In this document: piece by piece, positions 1 to 12,528 of the stretch | How positions within the stretch are numbered: position 1 is the stretch's first letter | Layout: every line of letters begins with the position of its first letter | Assembly (NCBI GenBank): GCA_019055375.1 | Contig: JAHQIW010000180.1 | Coordinates: 158,609-222,608 of the forward strand | From: Parelaphostrongylus tenuis | Lineage: Eukaryota > Nematoda > Chromadorea > Rhabditida > Metastrongylidae | Reading direction: 5' to 3' | DNA: 64,000 nt | Notes under the pieces: generated by a model | Databases searched by the model: none | What the model was told of the DNA's origin: nothing | Seen by the model: only the letters and a program-made list of their open reading frames with translations | Program-made: the position numbers and the translations under genes

Positions 1-877
1 TTTTTGGCGTTGGTTAAATATCAAGCTTTATCTTACATTCTCCTCTGTCAAACTTGATAGATGTGACTAAATGTATATTGCTCTGGGCAATGACCTATGC
101 TGCATTAGAATTATTGTCACACAGGCAAGTTTGGTGCAATTTCACTTCTTCGGTGCGATAAGACTGAACAACAGATAAACGAGAAAAGCGTCGTAGTGGG
201 CAGCAAAGCCAGGTTTAGAAAGGCTATATCATGGCCAACGACAAGCAATCGCTCCGTGTAATGCTGCTGGCGATCGTCATCATAAAATAAGAACACAAAT
301 CAGGTGTTCAAGAAAGGTTGAAACAACGAAACGAACGGGAAATAAGCTTGAGTTTGCAAGAAACTTGAAGTTATCTACACATTTTGGTGATTTGCTCTCT
401 TCCAACAAACATTTAGACAAAGATTTTTCTCTTTTCTCTGCCCTCCAGTTGTCTTTCTTTCAAAATGTTTTGTTTCCAGAGTAGTTATATACGGCTCTCC
501 AATGTACATTAAATTCACACGATTTCAGGAAGGAATAAACATTAGTGTTCTGAAATGGAGGACGAAAAGTTATACTCAATAACGCTTTACTTTTTTCAAG
601 ACTCAGACAATTATACATAATGAGGAGTTTGAAGCACCGTGTAGGTTTGGAAATCGTTCTGCTTCAATTCAATCATTTTGAAACGCCTTCAACTCAATAT
701 AGGCAGAGGTGATCACGGGGTATGGACTACATTTTACTCAGCACACAAAGATTAAAGAGATTGAAGATAAAGACAAAAAGAATTCTATCTGGTCATCCAA
801 TACCCATTATCTGTCAGGGTCACTGAGTTCATTGTCGATGCCGACTACCTAGGATAAACCGTCAACAGTTGGTTGCT
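1..877. other. Intergenic, no gene seen
   Basis: No reading frame of convincing length or composition on either strand. The first 20 bases carry the TTGGCGTT word that recurs in a dispersed repeat elsewhere in the window (1,727; 39,755; 50,595), so a repeat copy may run off the left edge. Confidence 0.5.
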
Positions 878-879
878 GG

Positions 880-1050
880 CAGATAGATGCGTAGTGGCGT
901 AGAAAGAGTGGTGGGCGTCATCAGTGTAACGCTTCACAGCAACGCGCTCCCGGTTACAGTGAGATGTGCGTTCAAGTCGCGGCTGACGCAAAAAACTTTG
1001 CACATCACCCTCCAACACTGGGTATACATGAAAATGCTTTATAAGTTATA
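880..1050 (+). repeat. tRNA-derived SINE copy, decayed
   Basis: This copy shares the family body: a run of the type CGCTCCCGG...GTGAGAT, a B-box-like GTTCAAGTC, then GACGCAAAA...TTTGCACATCAC and a GGTATA tail. The same order of words recurs at least nine more times in the window in both orientations. The open frame across it (887-1,099) is therefore repeat sequence and not a gene. Confidence 0.7.
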
Positions 1051-1689
1051 TGAACTCTTACAAGCAGAATATCATCATTCTGCAAGAATATCAAAATAAA
1101 AAAAGTGGGTGGACAAGACTGTACCATATTGTTGAAAAATTTAGAGGTTGTCCCGAAAAGTAGCACGACATGACCAAAAAATAAGGGTCATTCGACAACT
1201 ACATTGTCTTCGATTCATAGTAGCATTGTTCTCTACATTCAAGTGTTAGAAAGGCAGAACGAATAGCTGTTTCCCTCTAAGACTTATGGATGAAGTGTTA
1301 GCCAAATGTAACGGATATCAGTTGATTTTAGTAAAGCCTCTGAAAAGTTGATGCCTGATTAGATCTTAGGAGTATAGATTTTCAAACAGAGAAAATGTCT
1401 TCTGTCAATTCGTTCGCCTCCAACATCGAGGGTATTTTCGTATACCAGATCGAAGTGTTTCTGGGTAGGGAGGCCAACAACATGAACGAAGTCGAAAATG
1501 ATGAATATGAGTTCAAAGCTGGGTAATAGGAAGCGAGCTGCCCGGGAATTCTTGAAGATAAACGAGAATATAATGAAAAGGGCAAAAACACTAACCCATA
1601 CCCACCTTCTAGAACCTACGATTCCTCCTGTCTTAATGCACACGAGAGTCGCCTAATTGCTACAATAGTGAACGAAATATTATTAGGCG

Positions 1690-2030
1690 CTTCAGCAATT
1701 TTGATGCCAGGAGTAAAAAGACAAAGGATAAAGCTCTTGGCGTTGATCAGTTTTTGATGGATGCGCCATACATTCGCCTCCATCTAGACTTGTTCGAAGC
1801 GATTAAATGCATGTTCAACCATTACAATAATCGCCGTGGCCTACCGATGTTCCAGGTCATTGTTGCTATTCTTCCAGACAAGTTTGGTACAGTTCAGCGA
1901 CTACGATGCTATGGAAGACTTGGCGAGCTTTGAGCAGCAATTTTAAACCAGTGAGTTGATTGATCGACCAATGTGTTTCACATAGCACCTCTGGTCACTG
2001 CGCCACACGCGCTACATGCTGGGAGTACCC
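1690..2030 (+). repeat. Dispersed repeat, about 330 bp, with tRNA-like end
   Basis: The block starts near GACAAAGGATAAAGCTC followed by TTGGCGTTGATCA and ATTCG words, and ends about 230 bp later with CACCTCTGGTCACTGCGCCAC. The same order and spacing occur at 39,720-40,020, and the first part also at 50,578-50,700. That fits a nonautonomous element. I cannot name the family. Confidence 0.55.
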
Positions 2031-2088
2031 CGTATCAATTACAAGATATCTTTCATTTCGAGTGTTATCTTAAGACCACAGCTCAAAT

Positions 2089-2540
2089 TTCAATATGCCT
2101 GATAATCATTATTTGAGCCACGCATGTCTGTGGTCTGTCAATGAGGGCTGACTTATAGAGCCCGATACACGTGTTTCGATCTTGCGATCTCGTCAGTCGG
2201 GCAGTTACCCTTTCTCGTCTTTTGCTAATCTCTGTGGGTGCTCCAGTCCCCACATTAAGAGTTAGCGACGACGTACGTTTTACACTCTATGTTCAGTGAA
2301 GAACTCACCAAACACAGAGTTTTTGTACACTCGAATGCTCGTGGCTAGTAACGTACGTCGTCGCTAACTCTTATTGTGGGGACTGGAGCACCCACAGAGA
2401 TTAGCAAAAGACGAGAAAGGGTAACTGCACGACTGACGAGATCGTAAGATCGAAACACGTGTACCGGGCTCTATAAGTCAGCCCTCATTGACAGACCACT
2501 GACATGCGTGGCTCAAATAATGATTATCAGGCATATTGAA
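2089..2540. repeat. Fold-back (long inverted repeat) element
   Basis: Left arm 2,089-2,279 and right arm 2,350-2,540 are reverse complements with only about five mismatches over about 190 bases, separated by a 70-base loop. The outer ends are TTCAATATGCC and its complement; the inner ends are the AACGTACGTCGTCGC segments. The word AATTACAAGATA occurs at 2,037-2,048 and again directly after the right arm at 2,539-2,550. The high arm identity implies recent origin or gene conversion. A transcript would fold into a near-perfect hairpin. It has no transposase of its own. Confidence 0.9.
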
Positions 2541-2699
2541 TTACAAGATAGACGAATCCCTGGGTTCATAAACATGCCAAGATGTCGAAATCAGGTAAAC
2601 CTTCCAGATAAGCTCTTGGCTGTAACCGGTGGACAGAAGTTGTCAACGATTGAATTGTACAGGATGCCAGCCGCACAGAGGAGACGTCCCCGATCCGAT

Positions 2700-3335
2700 G
2701 GTCAGAATACTTCGCAAAGAGTATAGAAGAAAAATCTTTTATTGCAAAAGCGGTACATTCAGGCTTAGACTGTGTGTATACCGGTCATTCCACAATCAGC
2801 GAGTGTACAGGTAACAGATGAACTCACGAATACATTTGATAGTGGAGAAAAATATTCAAAAAATATACATATAACGCCAACGCAAGATGGATTACCTGAC
2901 TGCAGTACAGCAAAAGTTACACTTGGGACGAAGAAGGCAGTAATGAAAAATTTGGAGAGCATAGTTCCGTTAAAAGTGCTTTGACAGGTTCGGAATGCAA
3001 ATGTTGATAGGGCGTGGCGTACCGGAATGAAACTTATTGCTCGACAAGAAAAGAGCTCCTTTAGAAGGCGGTGCAATGGAAGAAACCGGGCGAGGGTTAG
3101 ACTCAGTGTTTGAGGCATCTTCGCATATAGTCTCAATTTCTGGAGGAAATGAATGGAAGAGTTTGTATACAAAAATAATGCCGCAAGTCTCCAAATCAAG
3201 GCTATTTCGTCAGATTCTCATGACTCAAAAAGCAAGCTTGACGTTTATGGTCGACTTTCTATCAAAGGATTGCGTGCTCTTATAATGGAAGAGAAACTCA
3301 GCAGAGTTACACGAAGAGCTTCCGGAATTAGCTAA
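2700..3335 (+). pseudogene. Coding-like debris, unassigned
   Basis: Three overlapping plus-strand frames (2,772-2,984; 3,037-3,285; 3,153-3,335) are open in succession and have polar, protein-like composition, for example ELTNTFDSGEKYSKNIH in the first and APLEGGAMEETGRGLDSVF in the second. No splice sites link them into one frame and I recognise no family. It lies directly beside the fold-back element and may be the remains of a transposon gene or a captured exon. The 144-codon ORF on the opposite strand (2,765-3,199) looks like a shadow. Confidence 0.25.
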
Positions 3336-3339
3336 ATTT

Positions 3340-4390
3340 TACTTGTGGAACTGAGGAACTGATGATTTGTAGCTTTGGAATGTTTGCAAAGTTTTTATTG
3401 CTGTCCCTACGACCGGCGTTAATTTCTTTTTCCTACTCCGTCGAATCGAACTGGCTATAATGCAAATATAGTCGTCAAGATGCTCGTCTTGGAACAAAAA
3501 CAATCACTGCTTAAAATCTTTTGTCTGTTGTTTTATGAAATCATCAACTCCTGTAGGCGAACACCAACCAGAACTTGCTAAGAAAAAGACTTCTCTTGAA
3601 TTCTCCTTTGTTTTCTTTCAAATTATCAGCTTAATCATTCTATTTCAAATCTCAGCTTCTTCAGAACAGTACTTCCGACATTGTGCTTTCACATAGGTCT
3701 TCGCACCTTAAAAATGATCAGAGAATTTCTAAGCAAGTTTCGTGAAAATCATATTTCTCTCTAAAGATTTTGGCATAATGTTAAAACACAGTAAGAAGTA
3801 GTGAGCTTCGACTTAAGCTTTGGTGTCAAATCTACTCGTTTAGTCCTAAATTACTGAGATCGTCTACTGTTGTAATGATGGGCAGCTAGGATATCGAGGA
3901 AGTTTGAAGCGGTGTCCGAACACAAATTTCCTTTTAAACTGGTTCTGTGGAAGGTTCAATGGCAGAAAGTGTCCGAAAAATAGGGCGAGTCAATAATGAG
4001 CAAACGTTTGCTCGTTGGCGCGTTTCGTCCAGCTTCTAGCCATTGAAACATTCAAATCTTTCTCTTCCATTCCCGAATTTCTGCTTGTCTCCCCACTCAT
4101 GACTATCTGGTCTACTACGATAATCTCAACCTAGTGATTTAATTTCTATTCATCTGTTCGGGCTAAAAAGTAATCGTTATAATAGACTAATCTGAAAATA
4201 CAAAGGGCCAAAGTTTTCATAATTAAACCCACGACAAGAAATTGATTCTTGCGTCATTTTTCGGGTGAAACTATTAGAGCGTTCGAAAAATGCTTTATTT
4301 TTACTAGTCCACGCGTAGTTTCATAAAGTAGAAAAAGGAGGAATAGAAAAGAGTGATGTGCAAAACTCAAAGAAATAGAAAAGAGTAATG
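3340..4390. other. Intergenic, no gene seen
   Basis: AT-rich sequence without long open frames or recognisable motifs. The end runs into a SINE copy, with two imperfect repeats of AATAGAAAAGAGTRATGTGC just upstream (about 4,345-4,395). Confidence 0.5.
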
Positions 4391-4404
4391 TGCAAAAAAG
4401 GCAA

Positions 4405-4540
4405 AACGGGCTTCAGTAGTGCAGCGGTAATAGCACGGGCTCTCGGATAGAGTGAGATGCTGGTTCAAGTCCTGCCTGACGCAAAAGTTTCGCGCATCAC
4501 ACTACAGTAGTGGGTATATCTATAACATCATATCAATGCT
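4405..4540 (+). repeat. tRNA-derived SINE copy
   Basis: A-box-like CAGTAGTGCAGCGGTAATAGC is followed by CTCTCGGATAGAGTGAGAT, a B-box-like GGTTCAAGTCC, then GACGCAAAAGTTT and the GGGTATATCTATAACATCATATC tail typical of the family. The order of A and B boxes fits an internal Pol III promoter inherited from a tRNA. Confidence 0.75.
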
Positions 4541-7500
4541 TAGAGCAACCAAATAAAAAATTTTAGGAAAAATTAACTAAAGAACTGGACAACTACGTGG
4601 TTGGACTACATTTCAAATCGTGTACTTTGCAGCACATCACGTACCGGATGTTTTATCCTTTATTTTGCTAAACAATTGAATTAGAGAACTCAAGCAGTGA
4701 ATAGTCAATTACACTGTGTTTAGAAAAAGAGATTAACACACTGCAAGTTTGCTCCAACTACTAAGTGGTGAAAGTTTTTGGTATTTGTGACAACGTTTCT
4801 CGACGAAGTGACTTGTCATAGGAGGCGGACGATGTAGGGAAAAGTTGGACACACTGCGCTGTGAACTGCAATTGACATTGACATAATGAACTCAACCGTA
4901 GTTGTGTAGGTTTAAATCTACATCAGTTTCCAGAAAAATTATTTACACGGCCTACGTACCTATCAGATCAGTGTTTTGATCCTGTTAGAGAAATCCGACA
5001 GTAATATGAGCACTCTGAAGTGTCTACGAATTAAGTTTTTTCGTGGTGCAGGAACAAATAATCCATAGAGCGTTCAAAGTTTAGCATAGGTAATCACTGC
5101 GCTACCCTCTAGTAAATTCTCTAGAGCCAATAAAAAGTTAAAAGTGAGTGACAGTGCCTCACCCTTTTTTCTGAAAACTGCTCAAAGCTAAAAGGAACAT
5201 CATATTACTAATTTGCCAAACTAATTTGGACATAAACCTGAGTTATAATCTCATCTTCACTATTAATGAGCAATGCTGTTTTCCTAAGAATCACTGAAAT
5301 CTCATGATAATTTCAGTGCTTGGTAACATTAACGAGACATCAATAGGAGATATTACAACTCTTCGAAGGCTGTATTTGGCTTATACCTTAATTTGGCTTC
5401 TCCACAATTTTTGATAGGGAAAAAATAGAAAAGCGAAAAATCCCCTGAAGTTCAGAAAATTATAATTTCACTAGGTTATAGTAGAAGCATATTTTGCAGA
5501 CGAAGATTTGAGGATTGTAAGAGGCATTAAGTCAATAACTATTATGCCCTGAAATACTCAATATGTCTCAGTTAAGTCATATAACTCATTTCGAGCACTA
5601 TCTTCTATGGTGTTGCCATTCCCTCTCCTCTTTTCTTGATTCTAATGGCACAAGTCCATGCAATATTGTAAAACTCTGGTTTCTAAGTACATTTATTTTC
5701 ATTGATAGAAACAAATACTCGTTTATTTTTCCACCGTTCACAGCACAGTGCGTGACTTTTACTGTATTAAAACCACCAGTGCAGTTAACTGTGGAATTTG
5801 AAAACCGTTTCCTGTATCCGATTGCTGAGAAAAGATCAACGGAAAAAGAATCAAGGTGAAATAATTAATTGTTTTATCTGCCTATCACCAACGAGTATCG
5901 AGTTGTGTTGCAACTCAGTGACTTAAGTACTTTGTTCCTATATGAGAAAGTGGAAAGCGATGACTGAGTTTGCAGTTTTGCGATGCCACGTGCTGAGCTG
6001 CATTATCTTACTTCTCTCCCAGAACCGGTTTCTTATGTTTGTCCATTGACACAGCATCACCTCTAAGTCCGGTCAGATATTCGACCTTTCTCGTGACACT
6101 ATGTCAATGCCAGTTGTTTCTGGCCTTCGCCATGATGGGTCGCACCATGTATATTCAACCCACACATACTGAAAAGGCTGAAAATAACGTTCAAATCGCT
6201 GCTTTTCTAAGCGCAAGCATGCGAGGTTGTTATATTCATAGTAGCCGACTTCGCATCCGGTTCGGTGCTGGTTCATATGTCTCCCGTAGCACTCTTTTGC
6301 AGTCACCTATTTTGGTGACCCATCAGCTGTCTTTATATACTTTCCTATCGATTAACTGCAAATTTTTGGCAGAGCAATCCGTTGACACAAAATTGTTTCT
6401 ATGCACATACGCTTGAAATGTTTACAAACACTTCATGAAGGGAAGGAGAAAGAGGCGGAGTGGGTGCTGTGCTTGAGTGGTTAATGACTCAGGTTATCAG
6501 AAACAACACGAAGCTAGATGCTGCTTCGACCTTTCCCCAATACTCTTCAACAATCACCTTGATACGACTTGACCCGAGTATTCTTAAGATCAAAGAATGC
6601 TAGAAATATTTGACTTGACAAGTATTTTGCGACAATCAGCGAAATCGTCAAACAGTTATTGAAAGATCACGCGAGATATTCGAAGACCTCTATGGGGAAT
6701 GAATGCAAGGAAACGAATTAAATGCTAGAATTACTGTTCGAGCAGTAAATTGTGCTAACGTACCGTGTAAATCGAGAATTAAATAAAAATAGTAAGCGGT
6801 TGTTTTTGAGCACACAATGTTTTGCTCCATTTCGGTCACACAACTATTCATTGGGTTTCACACCGCGCAGTCTTGCATGGAATGGGAATGTGCCTCGCTC
6901 AGGTCAGAAAAGCTTCGCCTAAGGTATTGCGCGAAGCCAGGAGTGACCACGTGACACTCCCTCCGCAGTTCAGTTTTGGATTTGTAGTTTATTCAAAATG
7001 TTTCAAAGTTTTCAAGCAGATGTCTCTGATTCTTATGAGAAGATATGATTTCTACAGCAAGATCTTCTCCGCCACGATATTGTACCTTATGCATGCCTAG
7101 TGGAGCGTTCTGTTTGTCTTCAACCTTTTCAGTTAGGTGATCCTTCATACGGACAGAGTGGTATGCCTGTTCCGCCAGTGTATTTATACTCAAATGTCTT
7201 ACAAATGGTTTGTATATCATACTCGAACTCATGCAATCGCTGTCTTTACCATTAGGGTGAGCTATAAAACCTGTGTTTCATGCAGATGATTAAACAAACG
7301 ATTGAGACTAACTGGAGTTTTCGAATGTCCTGTGGTATTTCAATAGTGATACCGTCCTGCCTAACCGACTCTTTCTGAGTTAACGTTATACAATTGGGGT
7401 ATTTGATATATGAAAAGCAGAACGAACGAAACTATACATCATTTGGAAGCGCCGTTTTATCAGAAATGACTGCATTTTATGAAAAGTCTTTCTACTTATG

Positions 7501-8780
7501 CTTTCTTCGTCGACGATTTCAGGCTGTTAAAAAAACTCATTTTTCACAAGTGGGCATGTTTTATGTGGGATGTGCGAAAAGAGGTAAAGAATCTGCGTAT
7601 TTCAATATTTGGCTTTCTATACCACTCAATGTCGTGGGCGCTTTCCAGAAACCAATTTGCTTTCTGGTTTTTTAGGGTGAATTTCATGTACTTTAACTGC
7701 TCAGTTAAAAGCTCAGAACATTTCTCCATCTCTTCTAGTGTTGAATGGACGACAAAACAATCATTGATATACCTACAGCAAAGTAGTGGTTTCCAAAGAA
7801 CAACAGTGTTTTTTATAAGATGAAACAGAATGGTAAGACTTGGTTGAGTTCAGCCACTGTCCCATTCCAACCTCATTTGTGTTAAAGGCTACTCGAAACA
7901 CACGACGTTTGACCAGTTTAGGGATTCCTTGCAATGAATATGATTTGGCGCATCGAAAGATCATTCATGTTCCAGTTCTTTCGTCATCCCTGAGCTGTTC
8001 GCTGTTAATAGCATAGTAGTCTTTCGACGCTATAAAAGAGCTATTACGTCGAAGGACTCCATGGTGCACGAGCTGTTAAGAGATATGCTACGTAGCCGGT
8101 CCAGAAGCTTTGGGTGTTTGTGAACGAAAATGTCTTTTGTCAAGTGGATTAGTATTAAGTAACTGAACTTCGTTGTTATATCAGTCTGCCTATCTACACA
8201 CCTGGTAACGAGTCTTATTTTGAATTTTGTGAAAGCAATAGACACATGGCAATCAGCGAATAAAAACTTGAGTGTTCTAATAGGTATGTGTATTACTGGG
8301 TATGTTGGTAATTCAATTCCAAGTTGAGGATCAAGCAATAGTCTGAACTACCGCGTTTGCCACTTCGACTCATTCCCTGTTCAGTTGTCGGTTTTGAGTT
8401 CTAAATTCACTTTCAGATGATGGGCGATGAAAACAGACACCTCCGATGTGTATTTACGTCTTCTCAACATCTAGTTAAGGTATTATTCGACACCTCACAT
8501 TCTTCTCACTACATAATTGCCTAGTAGTTTTGGTTTTTTCAAAATTTAAACTTGCCGCTCTCATGTTGCTTTTCTTGAAGAGGGCAAAATTTGCGAAATT
8601 TAGCCGTTTTGGTGCTACTTTGTATTCGTAAATCTTCTGACAATCTCGTGTCTGTTCGTCAATGTGACCCGAAATTGTAAGATCAGCGCCACGGTTAATA
8701 TAGGGTCTCATAACCTTTCGCATTTCGATACATCTATTAATTCAATTGCTATTCAGCTAAAAAATCAATTGACAGTAATG
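4541..8780. other. Intergenic, no gene seen
   Basis: Several ORFs of 60-125 codons occur here, the longest at 6,039-6,416 plus. None has domain-like composition, phase-compatible neighbours or codon use like the real exons elsewhere in the window. I see no RNA gene. Confidence 0.45.
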
Positions 8781-8804
8781 TAATCGCCATCGTGATCAAT
8801 GATA

Positions 8805-9150
8805 TGAAGAGTGGCAGTGAAAGAAGTTGGTGAGGCAGCAATTGAGCTGGTTGCAGTCTTTGAATTTTTCTCCTACAGATGCTGCTTTAGAGTGGGGAAA
8901 AATGGTGATCCGTTGGAGCAATATCAGGGCTATAAATTTTGTATTGGTACTGTAGTTCAACCCAGTTTGTCTAAAATGTGGCGGGTCGACCTCTCAGAGG
9001 TCGAGCGCTATCTCAGAGAGCGCAATCCTGAGTCGTTTCGGACGTTTCTCTCTTACTACTGCGCTCAACATTCGGAGTCCCCCTTTGTGGACGTCGGCAT
9101 TGATTGCCTGCTTGTTGTCGATTAGTTTAAACAGTATTCCTTGCCAATTC
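8805..9150 (-). mobile_element. mariner transposase C-terminal remnant
   Basis: On the minus strand, bases near 8,890-8,940 read YSPDIAPTDHHFSPL, a decayed form of the conserved mariner block around the last catalytic Asp (consensus type YSPDLAPSDYHLF). An in-frame stop follows. The plus-strand ORF of 104 codons at 8,811-9,125 is antisense to it and is not a gene. The flank (CATTGATTGCCTGCTTGTTGTCG near 9,100) is shared with the copy near 51,350, so both derive from one family. Confidence 0.7.
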
Positions 9151-12100
9151 CACATAATCGAGAGTATAATCTATAGATCATGCAACTTAGGTTTTGGTCA
9201 AGTTGATGAATTTGGCTGTTAGTAACCTGGAGTATCCTAGAGTCTTACCTCATGCCTAAAAAAGCTTTCTACATTCTTCAACATTCAAACAACATTCTTC
9301 AACAGTTTTTTCTCAACAATCAAATTTTAAATGTGGAAAAAATTGAATCAAACAATAGGGCAAAAATTATGAAGAATTCAGTAGATTGTCAGTCATGGGA
9401 ATGATTTTTAGCACATACAGCCAAACAGATTGCACTAACCACTGCATGGTCTTCCTAACATATTATCCACAAGTTCTCGCTTAAACTACTTGCTTCGGTT
9501 TGATATACATGTGAGTATGTGCAGTGATAACAATAAAAACCTTTGCAGATGTTTCTGTTGTGGAAAAGAGCTTTTTTCTCTAGGTCCCGTACCTAAGCGA
9601 TAGTTTTCCATCACAGATATTAAGCCAGACTTTTTCTTACGAATTACCGTAACACTTCATAGAAGCAAAAGCTGATTATAGTGCAATGGTTACGGTCATG
9701 AGCGAGATGCCACTCAACTCGTACAAAGTCCACTAAGGCTCTTATCTTTCCAGAATCGACAAATTGATGCCAAACTTGTCTGAAACGTTCTCACTCTCTT
9801 CAATCTACGTATGAGCACTAGAGAATTGGAGAACTTTACGAAGATTCGACTAGACCAACATCTAACAGTATTCATAATGGAGGCGAGATTCCTTAGGTTA
9901 CGACTGAAACCCAATGTGAAAAGTTCAAAAACCTCTGTGGACGATCGATGTGAAGTTGGAAGCGAATGCAAAAGTAACGATATAAGCAAGATATGCTGTT
10001 TGATTATGTGACTTATACATATCAGTAAAACTGTGGCACGGCTTTTGAAAGAATTTTATCGACTGATCTTAGTCAGATGACAAATACTAGCATCACTCCT
10101 GCACTTGCATACTCATGTTCAGAACATAAAAACACTTTATTGTCACGGTACACAATTGGACAAATGAAAAACACTTTATTGTCACAGTACACATTTGGAC
10201 ATACAAACACTAGCTTTCGTCTGCTGATTTTTTAATTTGAAAAAGTGAAACTTATCAGTGCTGCACTATACTTTAGCTACTGACGGCCTCATTCGAATTG
10301 ATCAAGTGGCCAGATTAGATTAGTAGACTAGGTTATCAGATTATCATATTATTACTGTTTTTGAGCGAAATCTATGTAAACAGTCGAAAATAAAGGCATG
10401 ATCCATTCTACCAGCCGTAAGCATTCGGCTGTAGTCACTACAGTGTCGGAGGATTTCGTCACTCGGTTGCGGTGCTCTAAATAATTCGGTGTCGATTCCT
10501 CTGTAAGTAGAGAGTATACTTCCCTCACGCGAACGGCTAAACTTAAAGGCACCGTGTTACTGATGAGCCTGCAAAGGCGAAACAGCTGTGTACTAGTGTA
10601 TAAGCAGCATACCAGACCTCATAAAAGGATCAAAACATTTTAACAGATAATCAAGTGACTAGGGTTTCCCATGTGTGGTGCAGAAAGATAGTCACCTACC
10701 CGCCTTCCACAGTGCAGCGTGTGGTTGAGAACCTTTTCTAGTGACTTCTAAAGGCACTATAATCTCACTGAATATCATCAACATAATGACAGGCCAGTTT
10801 AGCTATAATCGTCGTCATAACTCATATCGAGCGTTGGTGCCTTTGCTATCATTTGCCCATTGAGAATTCGAAGACCGCCGCTTTGGAAGTATTTAGATAA
10901 CTTAACAGGGCTTGAAGAAAGCTTAACATGGTTTAAAGTGACGGGTAGTTAATTCCACCAATACATTTATGTCATATCGATGGTTAAAAATCACAGAAAA
11001 CACTTCGGATTGTTTGACTTGAAAGAACGAGATGCAGAAAAAATTTAAATGCCCGTCTCTATGAAACAAATGCACACCTAAGAATAAATTGGATTACCAT
11101 GACGTTACCAAAAATCTGGACTCCTCGACTTGTGCATGGGAAGAATTAGGAATGATAGAGCTATGCGATATCGCATCGCACCCAGTTATCAAAATCGCAG
11201 AGCTTGGCGACACAAATGGAAAGGAATCGACTAACATGATAGGATCTCAATGACACTAGAATCATGCGAAACAAGATAGTCTTTGTCCGCATACATTGGC
11301 AATAAAAGACTATGAGGAGAAAGTGAACAGGTGGTAAGGTAGGTAACAAAACAAATGACAACAAAAAAAACGTATGTAACAAGTTCGCAAAATCGATGGG
11401 TACATGACACAAATAATAGCTGAAAGTGGATGAATTGAAGTGAAGAAAAGGCCCGTAAATTCAAAAATACGCAAAATCACACAACCGGATCCTTGTTTCT
11501 AGATAGAACAGATGCCAACACAGCAGTTGTCGGTTTTGTTACAAAAAACTGTATCTTGAATTTACGACGGTGCCATTTATTCTTGTACGCTCTCGTCTCG
11601 TAAACAATTATCTGAATAAAAGCAGGATAGGTCTTCCGTTACTGTAAGCAAGCTGAAAAAGCCTGCTATCCGTCCCACACAGCTCGCTTTCATGTAACAT
11701 AGTTTTCTGTAAGAAAGAACGCTCTGACTTGCACCTTCACGGTCTAAACAAGCTCACAGAGGAACCCGAATTTGGTGTCATGTCTGAATAAAATTGATCA
11801 ATACTGGAGAGTTTAACGCTAATTGTTAAGCAGGATATTTATGAAGACAGCTGTCACATTTAAAGGACTCATATTCACGACATGCAAATTCAATCAGTCT
11901 CTAAAAGAAAATACCTTATCAATTTCTTTCTTGACTACTTTTGTCCAACGTTTAGTTTGTGAGTGAACTTCATACTCTGAACATCACAAAATCGAGATAA
12001 AAAGTAGTGTATTTTACGAAAACCGGTCTTCTACTTTCGTTGTTTTTTGAGAAAGTTTCGAAACTTTTTACATATGACCTTCTAAGCAATCTAAACCAAC

Positions 12101-12528
12101 TTTAAGTAGCTGCACCACTTTTTTCTGCATTCTTCTATTCATTGAAAATGTGGTGACGGTAAGGAAAAGGGATATTTTTGCTACAATTTGATTACCGTGT
12201 GTTTGTAAGCACTTGAGGAAGTCCATAACATTTGGTAACTGCAACTAAACTAAGAACAAAAGGATCTGAAAAGGTAACTTTCCGCTACTGATCGATCTCT
12301 GAGCGATGTGCCATGCAATCGATTTCACTAAGTATGGTCTTTATAATGATTTGTGCTAGCCAATCCATATATCAAGTCGGTGCTACTATCCTCCCAGAAA
12401 AATCTGACAATACAATTCGCCAACCTTGCAAGGATGAAAGGTTTGGTAAGCCCGAGATACGAGACTGAACCATCGACCAAGTGTGTGCTGTGAGCCGCCT
12501 CGAGGCACTGAGTCACGCGAGCGTGAGG
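9151..12528. other. Intergenic, no gene seen
   Basis: No supported gene on either strand. It contains the small tandem duplication at 10,129-10,206 and a weak tRNA-like segment near 9,675-9,715. The 3' end lies just downstream of the insulin-like gene. Confidence 0.45.
10129..10206. repeat. Two-copy tandem repeat
   Basis: A unit of about 40 bases beginning AAAACACTTTATTGTCAC and ending ACATTTGGAC (first copy ACAATTGGAC) occurs twice in tandem with a few mismatches. No function can be assigned. Confidence 0.7.

Noticed and set aside
2765..3199. 144-codon minus-strand ORF
   Set aside because: Hydrophobic, irregular composition typical of the complement of polar coding sequence; no splice context.
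6039..6416. 125-codon plus ORF as a gene
   Set aside because: No domain, no splice partners, composition like random AT-rich DNA, and a minus ORF overlaps it.
8811..9125. 104-codon plus-strand ORF
   Set aside because: It is antisense to a decayed mariner transposase.
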